Below are positions 18,230-27,669 of a stretch of DNA of 64,000 bases, piece after piece. The notes beneath the pieces are model-generated. The model was not told the origin of the DNA. It did not search any database and was given only the letters and a program-made list of their open reading frames with translations. Position 1 is the first letter of the stretch; each line of letters starts with the position of its first letter. The stretch is taken from NCBI GenBank assembly GCA_026391455.1, contig JAPLEH010000066.1:62001-126000 (forward strand). The letters run 5' to 3'. The DNA comes from Bacteroidota bacterium. Its GTDB lineage: Bacteria; Bacteroidota; Bacteroidia; Chitinophagales; Chitinophagaceae. The position numbers and the translations under genes were made by a program.

Positions 18230-21200
18230 ATGAGAAAAACTCTATGCATGTTAGTGGCATTTATGCTTGCTTCCCTGAGCGTACTTGCCCAAAAAACCGT
18301 TACCGGAAAAGTAACGGATGACAAAGGGAACCCGATGGCCGATGTGTCTGTACGGGTGAGCGGTACCACAGCCGGTACTTCCACCAAAGCAGACGGAAGT
18401 TATTCCATTGTGGTACCTGCCAAAGGTAAAGTACTGGTGTTTTCTTCTGTTGACATGGAATCACAGGAGATCACGATCGGCAATCAAACACAGATCAGCC
18501 CCTCCCTCAAAACCCTCGAAAAATCATTGCAGGAAGTAGTGGTGACCGGCTATCAGGTCGTTAAGAAAAGCGATGTAACCGGTGCCATTTCCAAGATCAA
18601 AGCCAGTGATATTGACAACCTGCCCATTCCCAACTTTGCACAAGCCATGCAGGGACGTGCAGCCGGTGTGGTAGTATCTGCTGCCAATGGTGTGCCCGGC
18701 GGCTCTCTGAGTGTGATCATCCGTGGCGTAGGTTCTATCAACGCCGGTACTACTCCCCTTTATGTAGTGGATGGTGTACAAATCAATACCGGTTTGGGTT
18801 CTATCAATACACAAAACAACCCCCTCAACTTTCTGAACCCCGATGATATTGAATCTATCGAGGTATTGAAAGATGCGGCCGCTGCTTCCATTTACGGTGC
18901 ACGTGCCGGTAATGGTGTAGTGGTAGTAACCACTAAGAAAGGTAAACCCGGTAAACCCAAATTCACCGTAAATACATATATCGGCCAGTCTACTCCCCTG
19001 CAAACAGTGGATGTACTCAACACGCAACAATGGCTGGATTTGCGTATCGAATCACTGGTAAATTCCGGCGTGGCTCCGGCTACCGCCCGCAGTACCGCAT
19101 TATCCAACCTGGGATTACCCGCTACTACCACACAAGGTAAGATAGACAGTTTGCCTACTTACGACTGGCAGGATGCGGCTTTCGGAAAAGGAACCATCTT
19201 CAATACTGAAATGTCGATGCAGGGTGGTAATCAGAATATCAATTATTATCTCTCGGGTTCTTATTCTAAACAAACATCCTTTATCGCCCCTACCGATTTT
19301 CAACGGGGTGCTTTATTATCCAAAACCAGTTTCAAACTCAACGATAAACTGACACTGGATAATTCCATCAGTCTGAGTACTGTATCCCAAAATGCACCTT
19401 ATAGCCTGGGTAATACCGGTTTTGGTAACCCGGCGTATGCGTCTGCCATGATCCTTCCCAACAACCCGATCTATAACGACGACGGAACCTATTACGGTCT
19501 GCCCGGTTCGGGTCAGAACATGGTGGGTACCTTCAACCACAACGTACTGGCAGTCGGTGACTATGCGGAATACTTTACCCGTACCAATCAATTTATCGGA
19601 AGCGTGGGCCTCACCTACAAAGTGACTCCCAACCTTACGTTGAAATCCATGGTAGCACTGGATTATCGTATTACACAGGATCACCGTTATCAGGATCCCC
19701 GTATCAATGATGGTTTTGCAGTAGGTGGCCGTCTCTCCGATCAAACTGATTGGAACACCAACTTTCTTACCAACACTACTGCCAGCTATAACCGTACATT
19801 CAACGACAAGCATAATTTCAATGCATTTGCTGGTATTGAGTACCGCCGCGATCAGAACCAATGGTTCCAGGCCGATGGTCAGGGATTCCCCTCTTACCTC
19901 CTGCAATACCTCAGCGCTGCTTCCACCCCTGCTGGTGTTTCCGGCCAGTGGACAGCCAGTGCCACATTCTCCCAATTCGGTAAACTGGGTTATTCCTATC
20001 GCAGCAAATATATTTTCAACTATACGATCCGTCGCGACGGTTCCAGCCGCTTCGGGGAAAATAATAAGTTTGGTATTTTCCAGTCTGCTCAATTTGCCTG
20101 GAATGCCAAAGAAGAATCCTTTCTGAAAAAAGTACGTGCGATCTCTGAATTGAAATTCAGGTATTCTTTTGGTCAGGCCGGTAACGACCAGATCGGTAAT
20201 GTGCTCTATGCACAATTGTATGGAGCATCCCGAATCTATGGTAACAGTTCCGGTATCTTCCCCAGCCAGTTAGGCAACCCTGATCTTACCTGGGAAAACC
20301 GCGAAGAACATAACCTGGGTATGGATATCTCCTTCTGGAAAAATCGCATCACCCTTACCGCTGATGCATACGTGCGTACCAATAAAGACCTGCTGCTGAG
20401 CAGACCACTCTATGCAACAACCGGTTTTACATCTATTCAGCAAAATCTGGGTACGATGGAAAACAGAGGTCTTGAATTACTCTTGTCAGTGACTCCCTTT
20501 GATGGCAAGTTCAAATGGACCTCCTCATTCAATATTGCTTTCCAGAAAAATAAAGTAACTGAACTGTATGATGGTCTTCAATCACTGCCTTCCGACGCTT
20601 CTATCCGCGTAGGTTCCCCCTTCGGTTCCTTTTTTGTGGCAGAATGGGCAGGCGTTAACCCGGCTACCGGAAGAGGTATGTGGTACGATATCAATGGTAA
20701 CCTTACTTACAACCCCGGTGCGGCTGACCGAAAAATCATCGGCAATGTTTTCCCCAGCAAAATCGGTGGATGGAACAACAGCTTTAGCTTTAAAGGATTC
20801 ACTCTTGAAGCATTTTTCCAATATGAATACGGACGGGTACGTGCCGATGGCCAGTACCAGCAAATGATGCGTATGGCTGGTGCTACCGTAAACACCCTTA
20901 CGTACGGATATAATACCCGCTGGAGAAAACCCGGTGATGTGGTACCCACCCCGCGCACGTTCAACGGCCTCGCCGATTATAACAGTGTGGGTTGGGGAAC
21001 AGGTAGCCGTTATATTTTCAAAACAGATTATATCCGTTTGAAACAAATAACACTTGGCTATGACATCCCTTCGAAGTTTGCAAAAAAATACCGCTTAGAT
21101 GGTGCCCGTTTCTATGTACAGGGTATCAACCTGTGGACCTATACCAAATGGCCCAGTTACGATCCGGAATTCACCGGCGACAACTTCGGTATCATTCCTC

Positions 21201-21241
21201 AATCGAAAAACTTAACGGTAGGCTTACAGGTACGTTTCTGA
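18230..21241 (+). CDS. SusC/RagA family TonB-linked outer-membrane transporter
   Basis: The 1003-residue protein takes up oligosaccharides or peptides through the outer membrane with its SusD partner. It has a signal peptide (residues 1-20), an N-terminal carboxypeptidase-regulatory-like domain (about 22-95, VTGKVTDDKGNPMADVSV), the TonB plug (about 110-235: EVVVTGYQVVKKSDVTGAI, MQGRAAGVVV, PLYVVDGV, SIYGARAGNGVVVVTTKKG) and a 22-strand barrel ending in aromatic LQVRF. No anti-sigma signalling domain precedes it. It is first in an operon with the SusD and the small lipoprotein. The substrate cannot be told: no glycoside hydrolase is encoded nearby. Confidence 0.95.
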   Translation: MRKTLCMLVAFMLASLSVLAQKTVTGKVTDDKGNPMADVSVRVSGTTAGTSTKADGSYSIVVPAKGKVLVFSSVDMESQEITIGNQTQISPSLKTLEKSLQEVVVTGYQVVKKSDVTGAISKIKASDIDNLPIPNFAQAMQGRAAGVVVSAANGVPGGSLSVIIRGVGSINAGTTPLYVVDGVQINTGLGSINTQNNPLNFLNPDDIESIEVLKDAAAASIYGARAGNGVVVVTTKKGKPGKPKFTVNTYIGQSTPLQTVDVLNTQQWLDLRIESLVNSGVAPATARSTALSNLGLPATTTQGKIDSLPTYDWQDAAFGKGTIFNTEMSMQGGNQNINYYLSGSYSKQTSFIAPTDFQRGALLSKTSFKLNDKLTLDNSISLSTVSQNAPYSLGNTGFGNPAYASAMILPNNPIYNDDGTYYGLPGSGQNMVGTFNHNVLAVGDYAEYFTRTNQFIGSVGLTYKVTPNLTLKSMVALDYRITQDHRYQDPRINDGFAVGGRLSDQTDWNTNFLTNTTASYNRTFNDKHNFNAFAGIEYRRDQNQWFQADGQGFPSYLLQYLSAASTPAGVSGQWTASATFSQFGKLGYSYRSKYIFNYTIRRDGSSRFGENNKFGIFQSAQFAWNAKEESFLKKVRAISELKFRYSFGQAGNDQIGNVLYAQLYGASRIYGNSSGIFPSQLGNPDLTWENREEHNLGMDISFWKNRITLTADAYVRTNKDLLLSRPLYATTGFTSIQQNLGTMENRGLELLLSVTPFDGKFKWTSSFNIAFQKNKVTELYDGLQSLPSDASIRVGSPFGSFFVAEWAGVNPATGRGMWYDINGNLTYNPGAADRKIIGNVFPSKIGGWNNSFSFKGFTLEAFFQYEYGRVRADGQYQQMMRMAGATVNTLTYGYNTRWRKPGDVVPTPRTFNGLADYNSVGWGTGSRYIFKTDYIRLKQITLGYDIPSKFAKKYRLDGARFYVQGINLWTYTKWPSYDPEFTGDNFGIIPQSKNLTVGLQVRF

Positions 21242-21261
21242 TAACCTGAAAAAAAATTACA

Positions 21262-22773
21262 ATGAAAAAATTAATGTATAAAATAGTAGCCGCGGGTATG
21301 TTTGCCAGTGTTGTTTTCAGCTCCTGCAAAAAACAACTGGATATACCCTCGCGCAATTCACTCGATGCCAGTGTTGCCCTTACCAATAAGAGCGGCATTG
21401 AATTTTCCATCAACTCCATTTATTCCATTCTGAAAAGAGAAAGTCATTATGGACGTGATCTTTTCTCTGTGACAGATGCCATGGCCGATATTACATTTGC
21501 CAATGGACGCTCATCACGTCTACTCGCAGAAAACAGGAATACAGCCCTCTCCAACGTGGTAATCTGGGGTGGTTCCTATGCCGCTATCAACGAGATCAAT
21601 CTTACATTGGCCGCTATCCCCGCTATTGGTGATGCTACGGCTGCTGATAAAACCCGCTGGGAAGGAGAACTGAAATTCTTACGGGCTTTTTATTATTTCG
21701 ACCTCGTAAGAAACTATGCTTATATCCCTACTTTTACAGTACCTGCACAGGATAAAGGTGGTGTGGTAATCACCCTGCAGGGATTCAACTCCGGACAAGC
21801 CGCTGCTGACTATCGTCCCTCACGTGCCACTACAACTGCCTGTTATGCACAGATCATGAGTGATCTCTATACTTCCATAACCCTGCTTTCTAACAACAAC
21901 CGGGGCCGCAACTATGCCAGCAAACACGCTGCACTGGCTTTAGGTTCAAGAATAGCCTTGTACGAAGGCAACTGGGCCAGGGCCGATTCATTTGCTACGG
22001 CTGCCATCACCCTTACCGGTGGTATTGGTTCATTGACCAATACCGGTAACTATGTAACCGGCTGGAGAGCTGCCGATCATCCGGAAGGTATCTTCCAGGT
22101 ATGGTACGCCACCCTCGCTGAGAACCTGGGTGTGAATACCTCGCTTGCTGCCACCCATACTACACTTGCTGCACCCGGTGCTTTCAATGGAGTTCGCCAG
22201 GGCCAGGGCGATCTGGTGCCCAATGCCTTTTTATTGACGCAATTGGGTATCTCCGGTTTTCCGGCCAACCTGGCACAGAGCCCCCCTCCTCCGGCACTTA
22301 CTTACAGCAATGATGTTCGCAACCGTCTTTTCGAATGGGGCGTTAATGCGTCCGGTCATTATGTGGAATGTACCAAATGGCTGGGTAAAAATGGTGGCCC
22401 CAACTGGGACAACACCGTGGTACTGCGCTGGGCGGAATTGTATCTGAATCGTGCAGAGGCCCGCTACAGATTAGCCAATGAATCAGGTGCCTGGAGCGAT
22501 CTGAACGTTATTCGTGCAGCACGTTACACCGGCTTTGTAGTACCCGTTACACCACTTACCGGTCAGCCCCTGCTCGACGAAATATGGAGACAGCGCATGC
22601 TCGAATTTGCTTTTGAAGGACACCGTTTTTACGACCTGAAAAGAAATGGTCTCACCATCAACAAAGCCAATCCGGTTGTTTCCATGCCTGCTACGGATTA
22701 CCGGTTACTGCCCCGCATACCCGTGAGTGAAGTGGACGGAAACCCTAACATGATTCAGAATTTTGGTTATTAA
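21262..22773 (+). CDS. SusD/RagB family nutrient-binding outer-membrane lipoprotein
   Basis: The 503-residue lipoprotein (lipobox FSSC, Cys22) is the lid that binds substrate over the SusC pore. It shows the SusD plan: LFSVTDAMADITFANG, four TPR-like helices (RWEGELKFLRAFYYFDLVRNYAYIP), and the C-terminal NRAEARYRLANES and QRMLEFAFEGHRFYDLKR. It follows the SusC gene by 20 bp. Confidence 0.95.
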   Translation: MKKLMYKIVAAGMFASVVFSSCKKQLDIPSRNSLDASVALTNKSGIEFSINSIYSILKRESHYGRDLFSVTDAMADITFANGRSSRLLAENRNTALSNVVIWGGSYAAINEINLTLAAIPAIGDATAADKTRWEGELKFLRAFYYFDLVRNYAYIPTFTVPAQDKGGVVITLQGFNSGQAAADYRPSRATTTACYAQIMSDLYTSITLLSNNNRGRNYASKHAALALGSRIALYEGNWARADSFATAAITLTGGIGSLTNTGNYVTGWRAADHPEGIFQVWYATLAENLGVNTSLAATHTTLAAPGAFNGVRQGQGDLVPNAFLLTQLGISGFPANLAQSPPPPALTYSNDVRNRLFEWGVNASGHYVECTKWLGKNGGPNWDNTVVLRWAELYLNRAEARYRLANESGAWSDLNVIRAARYTGFVVPVTPLTGQPLLDEIWRQRMLEFAFEGHRFYDLKRNGLTINKANPVVSMPATDYRLLPRIPVSEVDGNPNMIQNFGY

Positions 22774-22788
22774 TAAACTATTCAAACA

Positions 22789-23385
22789 ATGAAGAAATAT
22801 TTTTTATATATGATGACGGGACTGATCACCGTTGGATCGTTCAGCTCCTGCATCAAGCAAATTGATAAAACATTTACCGGGGAAACCGTGGTTGAAATTG
22901 ATGCCAGCCCGTTAAATTCAGCAAATGCCACAGCCGGTTACCCGGTATTCTCCCGGATACCGCCCTTTGCTATTCCGGTAAGAACAACTGATTCCACCTT
23001 ACGCCGGCTCAACGGGCTGGTTCGTATTCGTGTGAACCTGGTAGGACCCGTTTCCGGTCAAGACCAAACCGTGGGTTACAAGATTATGGGTGCCAGTCCG
23101 CTTGCCAGCATTGCTTTCCCAGCAACGCCCACCGGCCAAACGCCTTCGGCTGCCTCCGGCACACTGACTGTACAAAATGCAGTATCCGGTACGCATTTCA
23201 GTGCCCTCAGCGGTTTGTGTACTATTCCCAAAGACAGTTCATTCGGCTATATAAACATTCAAATACTGAATGCAGGCTCCACAGCCGGTCAGGCCCGCTT
23301 CCTGGGAATACAACTTGATTCAAGCGGTACACTGAAACCCAATCCGAACTACAACAAGATCGGTCTTACCATCGATCAGCGTTAA
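22789..23385 (+). CDS. Small lipoprotein of the SusCD operon (DUF4843-like)
   Basis: The 198-residue lipoprotein (lipobox FSSC, Cys21) follows the SusD gene by 15 bp and precedes a strong terminator. Its beta-sandwich-like pattern, with repeated LVRIRVNLVGPVSGQDQTVGY and HFSALSGLCTIPKDSSFGYINIQIL, resembles the DUF4843 group that often forms the third gene of peptide-type SusCD operons. It probably sits on the cell surface and helps bind the substrate. Assignment to the family is by pattern and context. Confidence 0.65.
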   Translation: MKKYFLYMMTGLITVGSFSSCIKQIDKTFTGETVVEIDASPLNSANATAGYPVFSRIPPFAIPVRTTDSTLRRLNGLVRIRVNLVGPVSGQDQTVGYKIMGASPLASIAFPATPTGQTPSAASGTLTVQNAVSGTHFSALSGLCTIPKDSSFGYINIQILNAGSTAGQARFLGIQLDSSGTLKPNPNYNKIGLTIDQR

Positions 23386-23411
23386 TTTTTCTCTATTCAG
23401 TTTGTACATAC

Positions 23412-23440
23412 GGGCTGCCAATTTTGGCAGCCCTTTTTTT
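23412..23440 (+). terminator. Rho-independent terminator of the SusCD operon
   Basis: A perfect 9-bp stem, GGGCTGCCA with TGGCAGCCC, encloses ATTT and is followed by seven T. Confidence 0.93.
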
Positions 23441-23523
23441 TACTTTTTCACGCACCGTTCACATAAATATTGGGAGCTATCCTGACAATTGAACTATTTT
23501 AGTATCGCTCAAAATCAAGCACT

Positions 23524-25002
23524 ATGCACAAATCCCCGAGAAATTTATTACTGTTTATTTCCGTCTTGTTTGGTGGGTTGGTATCGGAAGCACAACCAGC
23601 CCCCACACCCAAAGAAGACAATCTGCCAACTGATTATTTATCCAAAGCATTTCACCAGGGCCGCCGGGATGCATTGCGGGCCGCAATGCCCGACAGTTCG
23701 GTAGTGGTAGTATTTGCCTACCCCACCCGCAATTTTTCCAATGATGTAGACTACCTCTATCACCAGAATCCGGATATGTATTATTTCAGCGGATATAAGG
23801 AACCCAATTCCATGCTGCTCATCTTTAAGGAGGCTCAGGTGGACTCCATGGGAAATACTTTTAAAGAAGTACTCTATGTACAACAGCGTAATCCGCGTGC
23901 CGAACAATGGACCGGCAAACGGTTGGGCGTGGAAGGTGCCAAAGAAAAACTGGGTTTTACCACGGTATACAATGGGGAAGAATTTACTAAACTCGCCATT
24001 GACTTCAGCAAATTCCGTAAGATCATTTATGATAAATTTCCGGCGGATGTGGCAAACAGTCCCGAAAAAGCCGACCTCTTTGACCTGATGGCACAATTCA
24101 AAGCGAAATCGAAATTTCCTTCCATGCTCACTCAACAATACCGTTTCGATTCGCGCCTTTACAACAAACTAACTGCAGAACTCCGGGAGATTAAAACACC
24201 CGAAGAACTGGACCTGCTGCGTAAAGCGATTGAAATTTCCTGCCAGGGACAAAATGAAGTGATGAAAACGGTAAGGCCTGATATGTCTGAACTGGAAATC
24301 CAGGGCCTGCATGAATATGTTCACAAGCGCTATGGCGCGGAAGAAGTGGGGTATGGTTCCATTGTGGGCGCCGGTGAGAATGGCTGTATCCTTCATTACA
24401 TGGAAAATGCAAAAACAAAAGTGGGCACTACCATGCTGCTCATGGATGTAGGTGCCGAGTACCATGGATATACAGCCGATGTAACGCGTACCGTACCCGT
24501 AGATGGAAAATTTTCGGCTGAGGAACGGGCCATTTACCAGATCGTATACGACGCACAGGAAGCTGCCTTTAAAACATTGAAAAACGGTTCCCGCTGGGTG
24601 GAAGCGAATAATGCCGCTGCCAGTGTAATCAGTGAAGGGTTGATTAAGTTGGGCATCATTAAAAACAAAACCGAGTATGGCAAATATTATCCGCACGGAC
24701 TCGGGCATCATATCGGGCTCGATGTACACGACCGGGGTACCTATGATAAACTGAAAAAAGATATGGTGATCACGATCGAACCCGGTATCTACATTCCTGA
24801 AGGAAGTGATTGTGATAAAAAATGGTGGAGCATTGCGGTACGTATTGAAGATGATTTACTGATCACGGAGAATGGCTATGAACTCCTCTCCCATTTTGCC
24901 CCGCGTAAAATAGAGGATATTGAAAAAATGATCAGTCAGAAATCGGTACTGGATAATTACAAATTACCACCACTGGAATCCGGCAAAAAGAAAGGGTTTT
25001 AA
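23524..25002 (+). CDS. Secreted Xaa-Pro aminopeptidase (M24B family)
   Basis: The 492-residue enzyme removes N-terminal residues next to proline. It has a signal peptide (about residues 1-23), an AMP_N-type front domain (YLSKAFHQGRRDALRAAMPD, YYFSGYKEPNSMLLIF) and the M24 pita-bread domain with all five metal ligands visible: MDVGAEYHGYTADVTR (two Asp), HGLGHHIGLDVHD (His), TIEPGIYIPEG (Glu) and VRIEDDLL (Glu). The export signal is a Bacteroidota-typical feature and places it in the periplasm. It lies right after the SusCD operon, so the operon may well serve peptides, but this is context only. Confidence 0.9.
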   Translation: MHKSPRNLLLFISVLFGGLVSEAQPAPTPKEDNLPTDYLSKAFHQGRRDALRAAMPDSSVVVVFAYPTRNFSNDVDYLYHQNPDMYYFSGYKEPNSMLLIFKEAQVDSMGNTFKEVLYVQQRNPRAEQWTGKRLGVEGAKEKLGFTTVYNGEEFTKLAIDFSKFRKIIYDKFPADVANSPEKADLFDLMAQFKAKSKFPSMLTQQYRFDSRLYNKLTAELREIKTPEELDLLRKAIEISCQGQNEVMKTVRPDMSELEIQGLHEYVHKRYGAEEVGYGSIVGAGENGCILHYMENAKTKVGTTMLLMDVGAEYHGYTADVTRTVPVDGKFSAEERAIYQIVYDAQEAAFKTLKNGSRWVEANNAAASVISEGLIKLGIIKNKTEYGKYYPHGLGHHIGLDVHDRGTYDKLKKDMVITIEPGIYIPEGSDCDKKWWSIAVRIEDDLLITENGYELLSHFAPRKIEDIEKMISQKSVLDNYKLPPLESGKKKGF

Positions 25003-25017
25003 TAAAAGATAACGCAT

Positions 25018-25050
25018 AAAAAAACCGGGCCAATGGGTCCGGTTTTTTTG
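25018..25050. terminator. Bidirectional terminator between convergent genes
   Basis: AACCGGGCC (25023-25031) pairs with GGTCCGGTT (25036-25044) with one G-T pair and loop AATG. Runs of A before and T after make it work for both the aminopeptidase gene and the convergent lipoprotein gene. Confidence 0.85.
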
Positions 25051-25065
25051 TAAATGAGGTTGCTA

Positions 25066-26826
25066 TTAATACACAGCGGTAAATGTACCGTTGGCGATCG
25101 TTTTGTTCGTACTCGATATAGCGTCAACAGCCGTTCCGCTAAAAGTACCGATAATGGTACGGGTCACTGTATTATGTGAGGTAACCCGAAACGACATGGT
25201 AACCGTAGGCGTTGTAGGATCTGCAGTCAGATCGAGTGTAGCGTTGGTGAAATAGAATGTACCAATATTTACTGGTAAAGCCGTATTGGAGGTATAAGTT
25301 TCATTCGCATTGATACCACCAATAATATCAATAAGGCCTACATTGAAATCTTCGGCCGCAACATTATCCCCGAGATAATCCAAGGCGGTGAAGGGCGGGA
25401 ACGTAGTGTTATCAAATGTTACCCCACCGGGTACGGTACTACCCTGATAGGTGGTGGCACCAATTTGAAATGACCAGTCAATCGTCGGAGCTGCGCCCAC
25501 CGTGATGGGGATGATACAGGCCGGTGTACCAATGGAAAGATTGGACGTACCAGCAGTACCGGGTGTGCCGGATCCCTGCAGGGTGATGTTGGTGGAAGCC
25601 AACGTGAGCGTGCCGGTTCCGGAAAAGGTCATACCGTTGATGGTACCTGTAATATTATACGTTCCGGCAGTAGTTACCGTAATTGGAATATCAATCGTAT
25701 GGGGTGCGCCCAATGCGCTGCCTACCTGATAGGTACCATTTACGATCACGTTGGGGCAATCGATGGTATAAACGGCAGGGCCTTGTATAGTAAGACTGAA
25801 TGAACAAGTGCTGGTTCCGAAAGAAACCGTAAAATTCTGCGGGCCACTGGCTGTAGGTGTACCAGTACCGTTGAGGGTAATGGTTTGTGTGGCACCATTG
25901 GATGTGCCGGTGCCGGAAAAGCTGATACCTGCCACAGAATTGGTAGATACACTATATGGCCCAACTGCAGCCGTGGTGATCTGTACCTGAATGGTATTGG
26001 CCGCTGTAAGGGCCACTCCCTGCGTATACGTTCCATTGATGGTAACGGGCGTACAAGCGCCGGGTCCGCCACCTAATGTGCCGGCAATTGGAGCCAAAAC
26101 AGAAATGGTAAAACTACAAGTGCTCGCACCTACCGTAACCGGGATGGTCGTATTTCCGGCCGCAGTGGGTGTACCGGTACCGGTAAGGGTTATGGTTTGA
26201 GCCCCGGTGAGCAGAGAACCGGTACCAGCGAACGTCATGCCGTTGGTAGCGGTGGTGGAAACATTATAGGTACCGGCTGTCGTCACATTCACATTCAACA
26301 CCACCGTATTGGCGGCATTCAATGCCCCTCCGGTAACATAGGTTCCATTGATAACAGGAGTGGTACAGGCAGCAGGCGCACCGGCCAGCGTAAATACGGC
26401 AGGGCCGGAACCGGGAGGCAGTACAGTAACTTGAATATCACAAACAGTACCATCAAAACTTACTACAAAATTATTTACGCCCTGGGCGAAGGGTGTACCA
26501 AAACCACGCAACGTAACCGTATTGGCTCCCAATGCCGTGAATGTACCCACTCCCCGGAAATAATATCCGTTTACCGTATCTGTACCGATGGTATAGGTAC
26601 CCGTTTGCGTTACATTCACGGATACAGTGATGGTATTAGAGGTGGAAACAAGAGCAATATTCTCAACGAATAAGCCATTGACCGATTTGGGAAGGCAATC
26701 GCCGGACACATCGCTTTGGAGGCTTCCTTTGGCAGGTGTGTCTCCCAATTCAAAACTCAGTTCTTTTTGACAGGCTATACCCCCTATCAGTGTCAGACCC
26801 AACAAACAAATGATCAGTTTTTTCAT
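25066..26826 (-). CDS. Lipoprotein with four tandem beta-sandwich-like repeats
   Basis: The 586-residue lipoprotein (lipobox GGIAC, Cys19) contains four repeats of about 95-105 residues covering residues 42-445. Each has the order NGTY..G..L..ANTI, TTAGTYNVSTTATNGMTFAGTG, QTITLTGTGTP and TVGASTCSFTISV, with one Cys per end, so disulphides between repeat ends are likely. The last 140 residues form a separate domain (DWSFQIGATTYQGSTVPGG). No family was recognised with certainty; the fold is probably an immunoglobulin-like or adhesin repeat. It is likely on the cell surface. Confidence 0.65.
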   Translation of the reverse strand: MKKLIICLLGLTLIGGIACQKELSFELGDTPAKGSLQSDVSGDCLPKSVNGLFVENIALVSTSNTITVSVNVTQTGTYTIGTDTVNGYYFRGVGTFTALGANTVTLRGFGTPFAQGVNNFVVSFDGTVCDIQVTVLPPGSGPAVFTLAGAPAACTTPVINGTYVTGGALNAANTVVLNVNVTTAGTYNVSTTATNGMTFAGTGSLLTGAQTITLTGTGTPTAAGNTTIPVTVGASTCSFTISVLAPIAGTLGGGPGACTPVTINGTYTQGVALTAANTIQVQITTAAVGPYSVSTNSVAGISFSGTGTSNGATQTITLNGTGTPTASGPQNFTVSFGTSTCSFSLTIQGPAVYTIDCPNVIVNGTYQVGSALGAPHTIDIPITVTTAGTYNITGTINGMTFSGTGTLTLASTNITLQGSGTPGTAGTSNLSIGTPACIIPITVGAAPTIDWSFQIGATTYQGSTVPGGVTFDNTTFPPFTALDYLGDNVAAEDFNVGLIDIIGGINANETYTSNTALPVNIGTFYFTNATLDLTADPTTPTVTMSFRVTSHNTVTRTIIGTFSGTAVDAISSTNKTIANGTFTAVY

Positions 26827-26915
26827 AACAGGGTGATTGTTTTAAACGCCTAAAAATAAGACTATTTTACATACATTTCGCCGCCATTGGTGTAAAACAG
26901 TTAAAATTCAGGCCC

Positions 26916-26943
26916 TTGCGTGGAAAACTAAATCTTAATTTTG
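26916..26943 (+). promoter_or_regulatory. Putative promoter of the rhodanese-thioredoxin gene
   Basis: TAATTTTG (26936-26943) fits the TAnnTTTG -7 box, and TTG at 26916-26918 lies 17 bp upstream at the -33 place. The gene starts at 26960. Confidence 0.5.
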
Positions 26944-26959
26944 ATAAAATTCTGGATAC

Positions 26960-27652
26960 ATGAGAAACGTATTTTCTGTCATTTTATTTCTTTCACTGGT
27001 GGCCTGCAAAGCTCAAAATCCCACCCCGGTGAAACTGAACGCCGGCGATTTTGAAAAAGCCATTGATACCGGGAATATTCAGGTACTGGATGTACGTACC
27101 GCAGGCGAATTCAAAACCGGCCATCTCAAAAATGCGCTCCAGGCTGATTGGAATAACCAGCAGCAATTCACCGACCGGATTCAGTATGTAGATAAAGACA
27201 AACCCGTTTATATTTATTGCCTGGCCGGTGGTCGCAGTGCTGCGGCGGCCAACTGGATGCGGAATAATGGGTATAAAAATGTTGTGGAACTGGAAGGAGG
27301 TATCAATGCCTGGAAGAGAGAAAATAAACCCCTGGATGGTGCTGTGGAAGTAAAACAAATGACCCAGGAAGAATACCAGTCCAGCATACCCAAAGACAAA
27401 ACCGTACTCGTGGATTTTGGCGCCACATGGTGCCCACCCTGCGTAAAAATGGCCCCGGTACTCAATGAACTCGAAAAGAACACGGCCTTGCATTTCACCT
27501 TATTCAAAGTGGATGGTGGTATTCATCTCGATGTAATGAAGGCCAATAATGTGGAAAGCCTTCCTGTTTTCATTGTGTATAAAAACGGAGTGGAAACCTG
27601 GCGGAAACAGGGAATCGTAAGCAAAGAAGAACTGGAAGCTCAACTGAAGTAA
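26960..27652 (+). CDS. Rhodanese-thioredoxin fusion lipoprotein
   Basis: The 230-residue protein joins two redox domains behind a lipobox (SLVAC, Cys16). Residues 24-122 are a rhodanese domain with VLDVRTAGEF and the active loop CLAGGRS (Cys87). Residues 140-230 are a thioredoxin domain with FGATWCPPC (Cys158 and Cys161) and the cis-proline in ESLPVFIVY. It should act in the periplasm, with sulphur passed from one site to the other or with the rhodanese serving as a sulphane carrier; no substrate is known. It is 17 bp before the phosphoesterase gene and probably shares its transcript. Confidence 0.9.
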   Translation: MRNVFSVILFLSLVACKAQNPTPVKLNAGDFEKAIDTGNIQVLDVRTAGEFKTGHLKNALQADWNNQQQFTDRIQYVDKDKPVYIYCLAGGRSAAAANWMRNNGYKNVVELEGGINAWKRENKPLDGAVEVKQMTQEEYQSSIPKDKTVLVDFGATWCPPCVKMAPVLNELEKNTALHFTLFKVDGGIHLDVMKANNVESLPVFIVYKNGVETWRKQGIVSKEELEAQLK

Positions 27653-27669
27653 TAATTATTTTACAGCCG

